Below are positions 26,557 to 35,329 of a stretch of DNA of 64,000 nucleotides, piece by piece. Under the pieces are notes generated by a model, which made no database searches, was not told the DNA's origin, and saw nothing but the letters and a program-made list of their open reading frames with translations. Each line of letters begins with the position of its first letter. Position 1 is the first letter of the stretch. Source of the stretch: Acidisoma sp. PAMC 29798 (GTDB lineage Bacteria; Pseudomonadota; Alphaproteobacteria; Acetobacterales; Acetobacteraceae); the NCBI RefSeq assembly GCF_030252425.1, contig NZ_CP126994.1, positions 4,025,001 to 4,089,000 of the forward strand, read 5' to 3'. Both the position numbers and the translations under genes were made by a program.

Positions 26557-27254
26557 CCGACCGTCAGGCCATGCAGCCAGGTCATGCGGGCGGTAAGGTC
26601 AGGGTCGCCGAAGGCGAGCGAGCCGAGCACCACGGTATCGGCGCCGGCGGCCCGCAGGCGCGGCACCGTCTCATGGCGGATGCCGCCATCGGCCGCCAGA
26701 TGGATGGCGCTCTCGCGGCCATGGGCGTGGATGATCGCCCGTGCCTCCACCAGTCGTGGGCAGGCAAGTTCCGACAGTACCTGGCCCTTCACGCCGATCG
26801 CCGTGCCGAGCAGCGTGACGAAGCTGACTGTGTCGATGAAACTGTCGATCTCCACGACCGGTGTTTCCAGTCGCAGCACCACGCCCGCGGCACAGCCGGC
26901 ATCCTTGATGATCGTGATGGCCTCATGGGCGGCGGCGCCGTTCTCGGCATGGACGGTGATGAGATCGGCGCCGACATCGGCGAACTGGTGCGCCTGATCG
27001 ACGACGATATCGCCTTCCACCATCAGATGCACATGCAAGGGCCGCTGCGTCAGGGTGCGGATACGCGCAACCTGATCGGGGAAGAACAGGAAACTTGGCG
27101 CGAAACGCCCATCGGCGACGTCGATGTGAAACACGTCGGCATGCGCCTCGGCGCGTTTCAGGTCGGCCGCCATATGCGCGAGGTCCGCAGACCAGAGCGA
27201 GAATTCGCCAAGAAGGCGGTCACGCGGAAGAGTGTCGATGCTTCTATCGGCCAT
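26553..27254 (-). CDS. Ribulose-phosphate 3-epimerase-like protein
   Basis: 233 residues with the Rpe TIM-barrel motifs: SADLAHMAADLKRAEAHADV, HIDVADGRFAPSFLFFPDQV, PLHVHLMVEGDIVV, LITVHAENG and the phosphate-binding LAADGGIRHETVPRLRAAGA, DTVVLGS. Metal-binding residues (His-x-Asp in HIDVADG, His in HLMV, Asp in ADGGI) are present. The insert in the VKGQ region differs from housekeeping Rpe, so it may epimerise another ketose phosphate, such as allulose-6-phosphate. Two bases separate it from the upstream hydrolase gene. Confidence 0.85.
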   Translation of the reverse strand: MADRSIDTLPRDRLLGEFSLWSADLAHMAADLKRAEAHADVFHIDVADGRFAPSFLFFPDQVARIRTLTQRPLHVHLMVEGDIVVDQAHQFADVGADLITVHAENGAAAHEAITIIKDAGCAAGVVLRLETPVVEIDSFIDTVSFVTLLGTAIGVKGQVLSELACPRLVEARAIIHAHGRESAIHLAADGGIRHETVPRLRAAGADTVVLGSLAFGDPDLTARMTWLHGLTVG

Positions 27255-27256
27255 GG

Positions 27257-28072
27257 TCAGCCACCTCCGGTTTTGATGTCGAGCGTCTCGAAAAACTGCG
27301 TTACCGCGCTCCTCACCTCGGCGAAATGGCGGGAGGGCGCGCGCGCCTTGGCCGCAACTTCGATGAAGGCGCCACGCATCACCGTCGCGAGCGTCCTGGC
27401 ATAGGACAAGGGATGAACCTCATCCTCCGCGCAGCCGATGGCGACTGTCCGGACGCCGATGGCGGCCGCGCGCTCCGCGCTCACGCCGGGCCCGTCCGCC
27501 GCGATATCGGCAAGAAGATGGGCGGTCAACGCGCGATCCGGATGATCGAAAAAGCCGAGCAAGGAGGCCAGGTTGTCGGGCGCATGCTCGGCCAGATGGC
27601 GCGCCGTCGCCGAACACCCGAAGACGGCGCGTGCTTCCTCGGGCGGATGGTCACGCAGCGCGGCGGCGACCTCCGCGTAAGGCCGCATCGTCTGTGGCGC
27701 GGGCTCGAACAGCCAAGCCGGCCGCACCAGAGCCAGACCGGCGACGCGGTCGGGATGATGCGCCGCGATGCGCAGGGCGATCGCCGCCCCCATCGAAATG
27801 CCGCCGATGACAAAGCGATCGATCCCCACCGCATCGATCGCGGCAAGTACATCCTCCGCGAAGACCTTGATGGAGAAGGGTCGCACGTCGCCCGCCGAGG
27901 AGCCGCCATGTCCGCGACATTCCACCGTCAGGATGCGCGCCTCCATCTCGGGCGGCAGGTTCCGTGCGACCTGCCCTTGATCACCGCCGAGACCGTGCTG
28001 GAAAACGATGGGAAACCCCCTGCCCTTGTCGAAGACCTGCAGGACTGCCTCGCCGCGCACCAGCCACGTCAT
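27257..28072 (-). CDS. Alpha/beta hydrolase
   Basis: 271 residues. Oxyanion region FPIVFQHGLGGDQGQVARNL, then VECRGHGGSSAG, nucleophile elbow VIGGISMGAAIALRIAAHHP (Ser), and an acidic residue in VAIGCAEDEVHPLSYA. The catalytic His is likely in RAPSRHFAEVRSAVTQF. Cytosolic. In a pathway that oxidises sugars it could open a lactone or cleave an ester, but the substrate cannot be told. Its ATG overlaps the stop of the TIM-barrel enzyme gene (ATGA). Confidence 0.85.
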   Translation of the reverse strand: MTWLVRGEAVLQVFDKGRGFPIVFQHGLGGDQGQVARNLPPEMEARILTVECRGHGGSSAGDVRPFSIKVFAEDVLAAIDAVGIDRFVIGGISMGAAIALRIAAHHPDRVAGLALVRPAWLFEPAPQTMRPYAEVAAALRDHPPEEARAVFGCSATARHLAEHAPDNLASLLGFFDHPDRALTAHLLADIAADGPGVSAERAAAIGVRTVAIGCAEDEVHPLSYARTLATVMRGAFIEVAAKARAPSRHFAEVRSAVTQFFETLDIKTGGG

Positions 28073-28893
28073 GTCGCGGCAGCCCGAAGGTATCGTGCCA
28101 CGGACGGCGCTTCCTCGGCACTCAACCCATGGGTCACCAGCGGTCCATCGAATCCCACGCCGCGCAGCCGTGCGACGAAATCGGCGAAGTCGACGATGCC
28201 GTGACCGACCGGGACGAGGCGACCATCCGCAGCGCGATCCTTGGCATGGGCCATGGCGATCCGAGCGCCCAGCCTCTCCACCGCGTCGCGCACCAGGGCA
28301 GCCGCCGCCTCTGCCGTGGCGGTCTCGAACAGATTGGCGGGATCGAGCACGACGCGCAGGCGTGGCGAGGCCATGTCATCGATCAGCCGCCGTGCATCCA
28401 GGGCCGATGTCACCACATTTGACGGCTCCGGCTCAATACCCAGATCGACGCCGAAGCGCTCGGCAAGTGCCAGCGCCTTCGCCATCTCCGTCACCAGATC
28501 ATGCCAGGCAGACGGGTCCGCGTTGTTTTGGTGATGCCGCCACTGATCCTCCGCGTCACGCGTGCCGGTGCATAGCGTCACGAGCGGAATGCCGAGATGC
28601 GACGCCGCGGCGATGACGACGCCGAGTTGCCGGAGGCCACGCGCGCGGACAGCCTCATCCGGATGGATCATGTTGTAGGTGCCGGAGAGCGCAACGAGGG
28701 AAACGCCACTCGCCTTGGTCGCCGCTCGGATTTTCCGCAGCACCTTTTCCGACACGGCATCCGGCATCGACGCCAGCCCCGCGCAGCTCAGATTGAACTG
28801 TGACACCGCATAGCCGGCCTCGCGCACAGCCATGAGAATGGCCTCGACGCTCGTGCCCGAAAAGGTCTTTGCGAAAATCCCGATCTGCATCAC
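28069..28893 (-). CDS. Sugar phosphate isomerase/epimerase (TIM barrel, AP-endonuclease-2 fold)
   Basis: 274 residues beginning IGIFAKTFSGTSVEAILMAV. Metal-ligand motifs of the xylose-isomerase-like TIM-barrel superfamily are visible: LGIEPEPSNVVTS (Glu), LRVVLDPANLFE (Asp), IAMAHAKDRAADG (His/Asp) and VDFADFVARLRGVGFDG. Such proteins catalyse isomerisation, epimerisation or, in the levoglucosan pathway, elimination and hydration of 3-keto sugars. Second of two such enzymes in this operon. Coupled by 4-bp overlaps on both sides. Confidence 0.88.
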   Translation of the reverse strand: MMQIGIFAKTFSGTSVEAILMAVREAGYAVSQFNLSCAGLASMPDAVSEKVLRKIRAATKASGVSLVALSGTYNMIHPDEAVRARGLRQLGVVIAAASHLGIPLVTLCTGTRDAEDQWRHHQNNADPSAWHDLVTEMAKALALAERFGVDLGIEPEPSNVVTSALDARRLIDDMASPRLRVVLDPANLFETATAEAAAALVRDAVERLGARIAMAHAKDRAADGRLVPVGHGIVDFADFVARLRGVGFDGPLVTHGLSAEEAPSVARYLRAAAT

Positions 28894-29966
28894 ACGACGC
28901 CAGTTACATCGGCGAGCCGGACGCTATCGCCACTGCGCACGGACTGCGCGATTGCCGCCATTGCGCGGATCGAGGCCAGCCCATCCTCGACATCGGCACC
29001 GCGCATCGGCGCGCCATCCAGCACCGCCTCCGCGAAACCTTCAAGCTGCCGACGGAAGAAATGCCCATCCGCGCCTAACGGTCGGCGATAGGCCGCGTCT
29101 TTTTCCGAAAAGATCTCGACGTCGCTGGACCGATAGAACCAGGGATTGTAGGTCTTGGCGAGAATGCTGCCGTGTTCGCCGTAAAGCTGAAAGCCCTCGT
29201 GCCAGTCCATCCGCACCGCGACGGTGAGGTCGAGATGACCCAGCGTGCCATTCGCGAAACTCGTTTCCACAAACCAGCAATACGCACCGAACCGCGTCGA
29301 AAGCCGCGCACGCACCTCGGTGATCTCTCCGCACAGGAAACGCGCGGTGTCGACCAAATGGCTGCCATGGGCGAGCATGAAATATTGCGCAAGATCGGCC
29401 TTGGGATTGCCACTCGGCTTACGGGCCAGCTTACTCGTCACCGGGAGCGGCTGGACGGCATCGGTATTGGTATAGCGATGCGTGGAATCGCAATACCATG
29501 CCTTCAGGGCTAACAACTCACCCATTTCGTCTCGCACGAAATCCCGGGCCGCTTCCAAGCCGGGGTCGAAGCGTTTCATATGACCGACTTGCAGACTGCG
29601 GCCAGACCGGTTGACCGCATCACGCAGCGCTTCGCCTTCGGCGACCGACGTGCCGATGGGCTTTTCGCACAGCACGTGCTTCCCCGCCTCCAGCGCGCGC
29701 ATGGCCATCGGCACATGATAAGCGTCCGACACTGCGATGATCACGGCCTCAACGTCGGGATCCGCCAACATGGCATCGTAATCGGCGAAAGTCCTGGTCG
29801 GCTCATAAGTTGCGGCCATGCGGGCGAGCAGATCGGGGGCTGCATCGCAGATCGCATAAAGATCGGCGTTGCGGGCTTTCACGCAGGCGTCCAGATGCGC
29901 GAATTGCGCAATCGGACCGCAGCCGAGAATACCGACCCGAAGGCGGCGGGCGTCTTTCGTGATCAT
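28890..29966 (-). CDS. Gfo/Idh/MocA-family oxidoreductase
   Basis: 358 residues. N-terminal Rossmann domain LRVGILGCGPIAQFAHLDAC, then VIIAVSDAYHVPMAMRALEA, GKHVLCEKPIGTSVAEGEAL (the EKP catalytic Lys) and a C-terminal dimerisation domain with HGSHLVDTARFLCGEITEV (catalytic Asp/His area). NAD(P)-dependent, cytosolic, acting on a sugar hydroxyl or keto group. It is in the leftward operon, 16 bp downstream of the IolE-like gene. A second, divergent Gfo/Idh gene is at 34053. Confidence 0.92.
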   Translation of the reverse strand: MITKDARRLRVGILGCGPIAQFAHLDACVKARNADLYAICDAAPDLLARMAATYEPTRTFADYDAMLADPDVEAVIIAVSDAYHVPMAMRALEAGKHVLCEKPIGTSVAEGEALRDAVNRSGRSLQVGHMKRFDPGLEAARDFVRDEMGELLALKAWYCDSTHRYTNTDAVQPLPVTSKLARKPSGNPKADLAQYFMLAHGSHLVDTARFLCGEITEVRARLSTRFGAYCWFVETSFANGTLGHLDLTVAVRMDWHEGFQLYGEHGSILAKTYNPWFYRSSDVEIFSEKDAAYRRPLGADGHFFRRQLEGFAEAVLDGAPMRGADVEDGLASIRAMAAIAQSVRSGDSVRLADVTGVV

Positions 29967-29982
29967 CGTTCCTCTCCGCCCA

Positions 29983-30801
29983 TCAAAAGCCGTAGCGGCG
30001 CATCTGCTCGCGATTTTCGCGCACCGCGCGGGCGGGATCGGCGGCGGCGTGGTCCGACTCCTCCTCCAGCACCAGCCATCCGTTAAAGTGCGGCGCTGCG
30101 GTGACGATATCTATGACGGCGGCGGTATCGCAGACACCGGCACCGAGCATTGCCCATGTGCCTGTCGCGTCCACGTCTTTCAGATGCAAGTACCGGATAC
30201 GGTCCTGATAGGTGCGCAGCGTGTCCAGGATATCGGGGTGGCCGCGCAGGATATGGCCGGTATCGGGCACCCAGCCGACAAGTGCGGGGTCGACCAGGGC
30301 AAATATCGTGTCGTAATCCTCGCGTGTCGCAAGCAGCGTGTCGTGGTGCGAACTCGGATGCAGGCCGATCTCCACGCCCGCCGCCCGGCCGCGTTCCCCG
30401 GCCGCATTGTAAAAGGCGGCGGCCACCCCGAACTTGCCCGCACGGGGACCTGGCGACATGATGGTCGCACTGCCGATTGAGACCAAGGCGTCGGGAAAGG
30501 CGCCGGCGAAGGCGATGGCGCGGTCCACAGCTGCCAGATCCTTCGCCATCATCGCAGGTTCCGTGAAGCCGCTCTTGCTGCCGATGGCGAAGGCCACCAG
30601 ATCCAAGCCCTGCGCTTTGAGCGCGGAGGCGAAAGCGGCCGTCCGACCGGCGTAAGACCCGATCATCCTGTCGGTGATCTCGATGCCCGTATAGCCCGCC
30701 TCGGCGATCATCGCGAGCAATCTATCCGGCCCGTCCGTGTACCCGTCGCCGAGCATTTCCCAGGTGAAGGTCTGGCAGCCGACCTTGATCGTCTTTGGCA
30801 T
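29983..30801 (-). CDS. Sugar phosphate isomerase/epimerase (IolE-like TIM barrel)
   Basis: 272 residues from ATG 30801, with AAGGA nine bases upstream; an ATG at 30810 lies too close to that site. TIM-barrel motifs: VGCQTFTWEMLGDGYTDGPD, AGYTGIEITDRMIGSYAGRT, GVEIGLHPSSHHDT, VGWVPDTGHILRGHPD, IRYLHLKDVDATG and GWLVLEEESDHA. The His/Asp/Glu metal site resembles inosose dehydratase and 3-keto-sugar elimination enzymes. It starts 5 bp after the stop of the second permease gene. Confidence 0.88.
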   Translation of the reverse strand: MPKTIKVGCQTFTWEMLGDGYTDGPDRLLAMIAEAGYTGIEITDRMIGSYAGRTAAFASALKAQGLDLVAFAIGSKSGFTEPAMMAKDLAAVDRAIAFAGAFPDALVSIGSATIMSPGPRAGKFGVAAAFYNAAGERGRAAGVEIGLHPSSHHDTLLATREDYDTIFALVDPALVGWVPDTGHILRGHPDILDTLRTYQDRIRYLHLKDVDATGTWAMLGAGVCDTAAVIDIVTAAPHFNGWLVLEEESDHAAADPARAVRENREQMRRYGF

Positions 30802-30806
30802 CGTGA

Positions 30807-31631
30807 TCATTCCTTGAGGCCGCCCTGCGTCAAACCTTCGATAATATGGCGCTGGAAGATCAGCACGAGCGCGATCAGCGGTAGGGTGACGACGGAGGCA
30901 GCGGCGGCGATATCGCCCCATGGCACGTAATAAAGGCTGGTGAAATTGGCGATCCCGACCGGAACCGTCTGATGATTGATGTTTGACGTGAAGGCCAGCG
31001 CAAAGAGGAACTCGTTCCAGGCGGCGATGAAGGCAAGCAGCCCCGTGGTCACCAGGCTCGGCAGCGACACCGGCAGAATGATCCGCCACAGCAGGCCGAG
31101 CGTCGTCACCCCGTCCATCCGCGCCGCCTCATCCATCTCCCGCGGCAGCGTCTCGAAATATCCGAACAGCACCCACGTCACCAAGGGCAGGCCAAGCGCG
31201 ATATAGGTGATGATGAGGGCGGTATAGGTATCCAGCAGACCGAGATTGGATGCCACGAGATAGAGCGGCCCGACGATGGCGATTTGCGGAAACATCGATA
31301 CCGAAAGAATGACGAACAGGATGCCGAAGCGGCCCCTGACATTGAGGCGCGATAGAGAAAACGCAGCCATGGTACCAAGGATCAAGCACAGCGCTGTGGT
31401 CGCACCGGCCACGATAACGGAATTCAGCACGTAGTATTGCAGATGCCGCGACACGAAGGCGTTGATATAGTGTTGCAGCGTGAAGGGATGCGGAATGAAG
31501 GACGGCGACGAGTCCGTCAGCGCCTTGTCCTCCTGAAAGGAGGTCGAGAATTCCCAGACGAAGGGACCCGCCGACCACAGCAGAATGAACAAGGCCCCGG
31601 CATAGATCAGGATCCTGCGCGTCGCGTTCAT
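30807..31631 (-). CDS. Sugar ABC transporter permease (MalG type)
   Basis: 274 residues from ATG 31631, which overlaps the stop of the first permease (ATGA); the longer open frame upstream is antisense noise. Six TM segments, including ILIYAGALFILLWSAGPFVW and YVLNSVIVAGATTALCLILG, and the EAA loop ETLPREMDEAARMDGVTTLG, LLWRIILPVSLPSL. It ends LIFQRHIIEGLTQGGLKE, typical of this subfamily. Inner-membrane channel subunit partnering the permease at 31628-32560. Confidence 0.93.
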   Translation of the reverse strand: MNATRRILIYAGALFILLWSAGPFVWEFSTSFQEDKALTDSSPSFIPHPFTLQHYINAFVSRHLQYYVLNSVIVAGATTALCLILGTMAAFSLSRLNVRGRFGILFVILSVSMFPQIAIVGPLYLVASNLGLLDTYTALIITYIALGLPLVTWVLFGYFETLPREMDEAARMDGVTTLGLLWRIILPVSLPSLVTTGLLAFIAAWNEFLFALAFTSNINHQTVPVGIANFTSLYYVPWGDIAAAASVVTLPLIALVLIFQRHIIEGLTQGGLKE

Positions 31632-32560
31632 CGGTTCATCCTCAGCGAACGCATCACGAAAATGCAGAAGCCGAGCGCGATTATCCCCTCGGTGATGAAC
31701 ATCGCCGTGGACAACGCCGAGCCGTAGCCGAACTGGAGCGTCGAGAACAGCACTTTGTAGCTGAGGGTCGATAGCGTCTCCGTGGAATCGGCGGGTCCAC
31801 CGCCCGTCAGCACATAGACGAGATCGAAGACCCGGAATGCATCCAGGGCGCGAAACAAGCCGGCGATCAGCAGGGTCGGCCATAGCAGCGGCAGGCGGAC
31901 ATACCAGAAGATCTTCCAGGATGCCGCACCGTCCATCCGCGCCGCCTCGACCAGCGATACCGGCACGGTCTGCAAGCCCGCCAGCAACAGCAGCGCCATG
32001 AACGGCGTCGTCTTCCAGACATCCGCGACGATGATGGTGCCGAGGGCGGTATGGACGGAGCCATACCAATTGACATTGGCGGCCAGAATATGTGCGTGGA
32101 CCAGGATGTAATTGATCAGGCCGTACTGGCCGTCGAACAGCCAGCCGAACATCTTCGACGTCACCACCGTGGGCATCGCCCAGGGCACGAGCATCGCTGC
32201 ACGAATGATCGACCGCCCGATAAAGGCTTCGTACAACAGCAGCGCCATGCCCATGCCGATGACGGTTTCGAGGCCGGTCGAGACGAGGGTGAAGACCAGC
32301 GTATGCTTCCAGGCATTCCAGAATTGCCCGTCCGCGAGCAGAGTTCCGTAATTGGTGAACCAGACGAAGGTGCTTTGCTGCGTGATTAGGGAGGTATTCG
32401 TAAGGGAAAGCCAAATCCCGTTCAGGATCGGATAGAAAGACACGGCGCACAGTGCCACGATTGCCGGCAATAGCAGCAACCACGGAACCAGGGCGCCTTT
32501 CAGTGCGATCGGCACCCCGCGTGGCCGCGCCGCGGCCACGACAGGAAGAGCCTGAGACAT
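31628..32560 (-). CDS. Sugar ABC transporter permease (MalF type)
   Basis: 310 residues from ATG 32560. TM segments include LVPWLLLLPAIVALCAVSFY and AWKHTLVFTLVSTGLETVIG. EAA loop TVPVSLVEAARMDGAASWKI, FWYVRLPLLWPTLL; then LTGGGPADSTETLSTLSYKV, the usual MalF-type signature. Start and previous stop share one base (TGATG). Inner membrane. No ATPase gene is present in this operon. Confidence 0.93.
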   Translation of the reverse strand: MSQALPVVAAARPRGVPIALKGALVPWLLLLPAIVALCAVSFYPILNGIWLSLTNTSLITQQSTFVWFTNYGTLLADGQFWNAWKHTLVFTLVSTGLETVIGMGMALLLYEAFIGRSIIRAAMLVPWAMPTVVTSKMFGWLFDGQYGLINYILVHAHILAANVNWYGSVHTALGTIIVADVWKTTPFMALLLLAGLQTVPVSLVEAARMDGAASWKIFWYVRLPLLWPTLLIAGLFRALDAFRVFDLVYVLTGGGPADSTETLSTLSYKVLFSTLQFGYGSALSTAMFITEGIIALGFCIFVMRSLRMNR

Positions 32561-33867
32561 CAGGACCCGACGATGCCGTCGATCCGCTTGGCAGCCTTGT
32601 CCAATTCCCCCTGGATATTGCCCGAGACGAGGGCCCCGGAAACGCCGGACTGCACCTCCAGCGTCACTTGTGCGTATTTCGGCGTGATCGGCCGCGCGGT
32701 CGCGCCGGTGAAGACGGTTTGCAGGCTGCTCATGAAGGGCTGGGCTGTGATGAGCTTGGGCTGCGTGTAGACACCTGGCCGCGTCGGTGCCAGGCCGAAG
32801 TTCAGGGCCAGGCGCAGTTGCGTGTCGGGGGACGACATCCAAGTCAGGAACTCGATCGCCGCGTCACGCTGCTTGCTGGCGGCGTTCACGCCGAGCTGGT
32901 AGCCGCCGAGGCAGCCGACGCTGGGTCCGCCGGGAAAATGCGGCAGCGGCGCCACGCCCACCTTGTCCACGACCTGGGACGCCTGCGGATCCTGCGCAAT
33001 GCCGTAGACATAGGACCAGTTGCGCAGGAACATGCTCTGCCCGGCGGTGAAGGGCTGGCGGGACGGTTCTTCGTTCCAACTCAAGACGTCGGATGGGCTG
33101 ATCTTGGTCTTGTTGATGGTGTCATACAGGAATTGAATCGCCGCGACCGACTTGGCGTCGTTAATGGTGCTGGTTTTGCCATCCGTGCTGAGGATCGAGC
33201 CGTCGTTCGAGCCGATGGCCTCCACCGCGTCGCAGACCAGAACCTCGGATTGTTTGCCCTGCCAGATATAGCCGAATTTGACCTGATTGGCCTTCTGCGC
33301 CGCTTGCGCGATATCGGTCAGCTCGGCCCAGGTCTCGGGCACCTTGCCGCCATGCTGCGCCAGCAGATCCTTGCGGTAATACAGCATGCCGGAATCGACG
33401 AACCACGGCAATGCAGTGAGTTTATCTTGATAGGTGCAAGCTTTGATGAGACCGCCAAAGTAATCGCTGCGTTTCGAAGCCGGGAGATACTGGTCGAGTG
33501 GCAGCGCCCAGCCGGCAGCGGCAAAACCGGCGATCCAAACCACGTCCTGCGCGAAGACATCCGGCGTGCCGCTGCGCCGCGCGAGCTGCTGCACCAGACC
33601 TTGATAGACTTCGGTCGAGGAACTCGCAGGCGGCAGATCGATGAAGGAGACCTGGATGCGGCCTTGGGACTGGTTGAAGCTATCGATGACGGTGCCGAAG
33701 GTCTCCTTGCCCGGGAAATGCGCGCTGGCGAAGCTGATTTGAACGCGGTCCTGGGCGCGGGCGCGGTTCGGCCTCAGGCCCAGGGCCGTGGCGCCCATCA
33801 GGCCACCGGCGCCGGCCAGGAAGCGGCGTCGATCGGTCGCAAATGTCTTGACGTCGGCATCTGACAT
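32560..33867 (-). CDS. Sugar ABC transporter substrate-binding protein, Tat-type signal
   Basis: 435 residues from ATG 33867, with GGGGGATGCGGAT upstream. Twin-arginine-like signal ATDRRRFLAGAGGLMGATAL ending ARAQ. Family 1 solute-binding protein: VQISFASAHFPGKETFGTVI, GTPDVFAQDVVWIAGFAAAG, LTALPWFVDSGMLYYRKDLL, PETWAELTDIAQAAQ, SMFLRNWSYVYGIAQDPQAS and LAPTRPGVYTQPKL. First gene of the leftward operon. The ligand is presumably a glycoside or anhydrosugar; this is inferred from the neighbouring enzymes. Confidence 0.93.
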   Translation of the reverse strand: MSDADVKTFATDRRRFLAGAGGLMGATALGLRPNRARAQDRVQISFASAHFPGKETFGTVIDSFNQSQGRIQVSFIDLPPASSSTEVYQGLVQQLARRSGTPDVFAQDVVWIAGFAAAGWALPLDQYLPASKRSDYFGGLIKACTYQDKLTALPWFVDSGMLYYRKDLLAQHGGKVPETWAELTDIAQAAQKANQVKFGYIWQGKQSEVLVCDAVEAIGSNDGSILSTDGKTSTINDAKSVAAIQFLYDTINKTKISPSDVLSWNEEPSRQPFTAGQSMFLRNWSYVYGIAQDPQASQVVDKVGVAPLPHFPGGPSVGCLGGYQLGVNAASKQRDAAIEFLTWMSSPDTQLRLALNFGLAPTRPGVYTQPKLITAQPFMSSLQTVFTGATARPITPKYAQVTLEVQSGVSGALVSGNIQGELDKAAKRIDGIVGS

Positions 33868-34052
33868 ATCCGCATCCCCCGTTGCAGCGCGATCGTGATC
33901 GCCGCGCTTTTTATTGACGGAACGATCTCCCAAACGACGTGCAGGGTCAAGCATAAAAACGCATATTGTCGCGCGCCGCCTCTTGAGGCTCCGCGGACTT
34001 TGGCGCATGAGCGATGCCAGCGCTGGTACAAAAAGAACGGGAGGGTCGGCTC
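33868..34052. promoter_or_regulatory. Divergent promoter region of the sugar cluster
   Basis: 185 bases between the binding-protein gene and the divergent Gfo/Idh gene. AT-rich patches (TTTTTATTGACGG near 33908, AAGCATAAAAACGCATATTG near 33950) could hold promoter elements; TTGACG is a plausible -35 on the plus strand. This is the natural place for the DeoR operator, but no palindrome was picked out. Confidence 0.4.
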
Positions 34053-35186
34053 ATGTCCACACTCGGCATCGGGGTCATCGGCTGCGGCAATATCGCCATG
34101 ACCTATCTGCGCAACGCCGCTCTGTTCGGGGGCGTGTCGCTGCGCGCCTGCGCAGACGTCATGCCAGAGATGGCCGCATTGCGCGCGCAGGAATACGGAA
34201 TTCGCGCATTGTCGGTGGAGGCGCTTTTGGCGGCTGAGGATATCGATCTCGTCCTCAACCTGACCATTCCTTCGGCGCATTTCGACGTCACCATGGCGGC
34301 CTTGCGCGCGGGCAAGCACGTCTTTACGGAAAAGCCTCTGGCGACCTCGGCGGCGGCGGGCCGCAGGCTGGTCGAAGAAGCACAAAAGCGCAACCTGGCG
34401 CTGGGCTCGGCGCCCGATACTTTCCTGGGCGCGGCCGGCCGGCACGCCCGCCACCTCATCGATGGTGGCGCCATCGGGCGGGTCGTGACCGGCACCGCTT
34501 TCATGATGGGGCGTGGCATGGAGCATTGGCACCCCAACCCCGCCTTCTACTATCAGCCTGGCGGCGGACCGGTGTTGGATATGGGGCCGTATTACCTCAC
34601 CATGCTCGTCAATCTGCTCGGTCCCGCCCACCGTGTCATGGCGATGACGACGAGCGGCGCGGCCGAACGCCTGATCACCGCGGAAGGCCCGCTGCACAAC
34701 ACGCGCTTCCCGGTCGGCACGCCGACCACGGCGCTGGCGCTGATCGCATTCGCGAATGGCGCCACCGTCACGTTCGGCGCCAGCTGGGATGTCTATCGCC
34801 ACAGCAACGCATCCATCGAATTGCACGGAACCAAGGGTTCGCTGCGTCTGCCCGACCCCGATACCTTCGGCGGGGCGGTCTCGCTCAGCGACCACGGTGG
34901 CCCATGGCAGGACCAGTCGAGCGATGACTGGGCCTACGGCCAGATCAACTGGCCCTTCGCCGCGCCGGATCGCGCCAATTACCGTATGCTGGGCGTGGCC
35001 GATCTCGCCGCCTCCCTCCGCGCGGGCCGCGCCCCGCGCGCCTCCGGCGCACTCGCGCTGCATGTGCTCGAGATCATGGAGGCGATCCTCACGTCAGGGG
35101 AAACGGGCGCACCGGTCGCCATCACCGCCGACGCACGGCAGCCGCTCGTGCTTGCAGAGGATGAGGCCAAATCCTTCCTGACCTGA
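34053..35186 (+). CDS. Gfo/Idh/MocA-family oxidoreductase
   Basis: 377 residues from ATG 34053, with GGGAGGGTCGGCTC upstream. Rossmann start LGIGVIGCGNIAMTYLRNAA; VLNLTIPSAHFDVTMAALRA; GKHVFTEKPLATSAAAG; then MGRGMEHWHPNPAFYYQPGG, GPVLDMGPYYLTMLVNLLGP (catalytic Asp/Tyr-x-x-x-x region) and a C-terminal substrate domain. Longer than the Gfo/Idh at 28890 and of a different subgroup. This would suit a pair in which one enzyme oxidises and the other reduces. Divergent from the operon and probably co-regulated. Confidence 0.92.
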   Translation: MSTLGIGVIGCGNIAMTYLRNAALFGGVSLRACADVMPEMAALRAQEYGIRALSVEALLAAEDIDLVLNLTIPSAHFDVTMAALRAGKHVFTEKPLATSAAAGRRLVEEAQKRNLALGSAPDTFLGAAGRHARHLIDGGAIGRVVTGTAFMMGRGMEHWHPNPAFYYQPGGGPVLDMGPYYLTMLVNLLGPAHRVMAMTTSGAAERLITAEGPLHNTRFPVGTPTTALALIAFANGATVTFGASWDVYRHSNASIELHGTKGSLRLPDPDTFGGAVSLSDHGGPWQDQSSDDWAYGQINWPFAAPDRANYRMLGVADLAASLRAGRAPRASGALALHVLEIMEAILTSGETGAPVAITADARQPLVLAEDEAKSFLT

Positions 35187-35329
35187 CCGGTTCGTGCTCA
35201 GGAACTCGACCTTGTATGATCGTAACGACAGATCCTGCAACTCTTAGCGAGCGAAGTATGCCACCAACCACCAGAACGATGGTTCAAGGACTCACACGAT
35301 TGTCGAATTTGCGCGATGCAGCGATTCGC

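Noticed and set aside
26202-27404. Long plus-strand frame of 400 codons
   Set aside because: Arg/Pro/His-rich antisense of the ROK kinase and epimerase genes; high GC keeps the frame open by chance.
32452-33864. Plus-strand frame of 470 codons
   Set aside because: Antisense shadow of the substrate-binding protein gene; no domain or plausible start.
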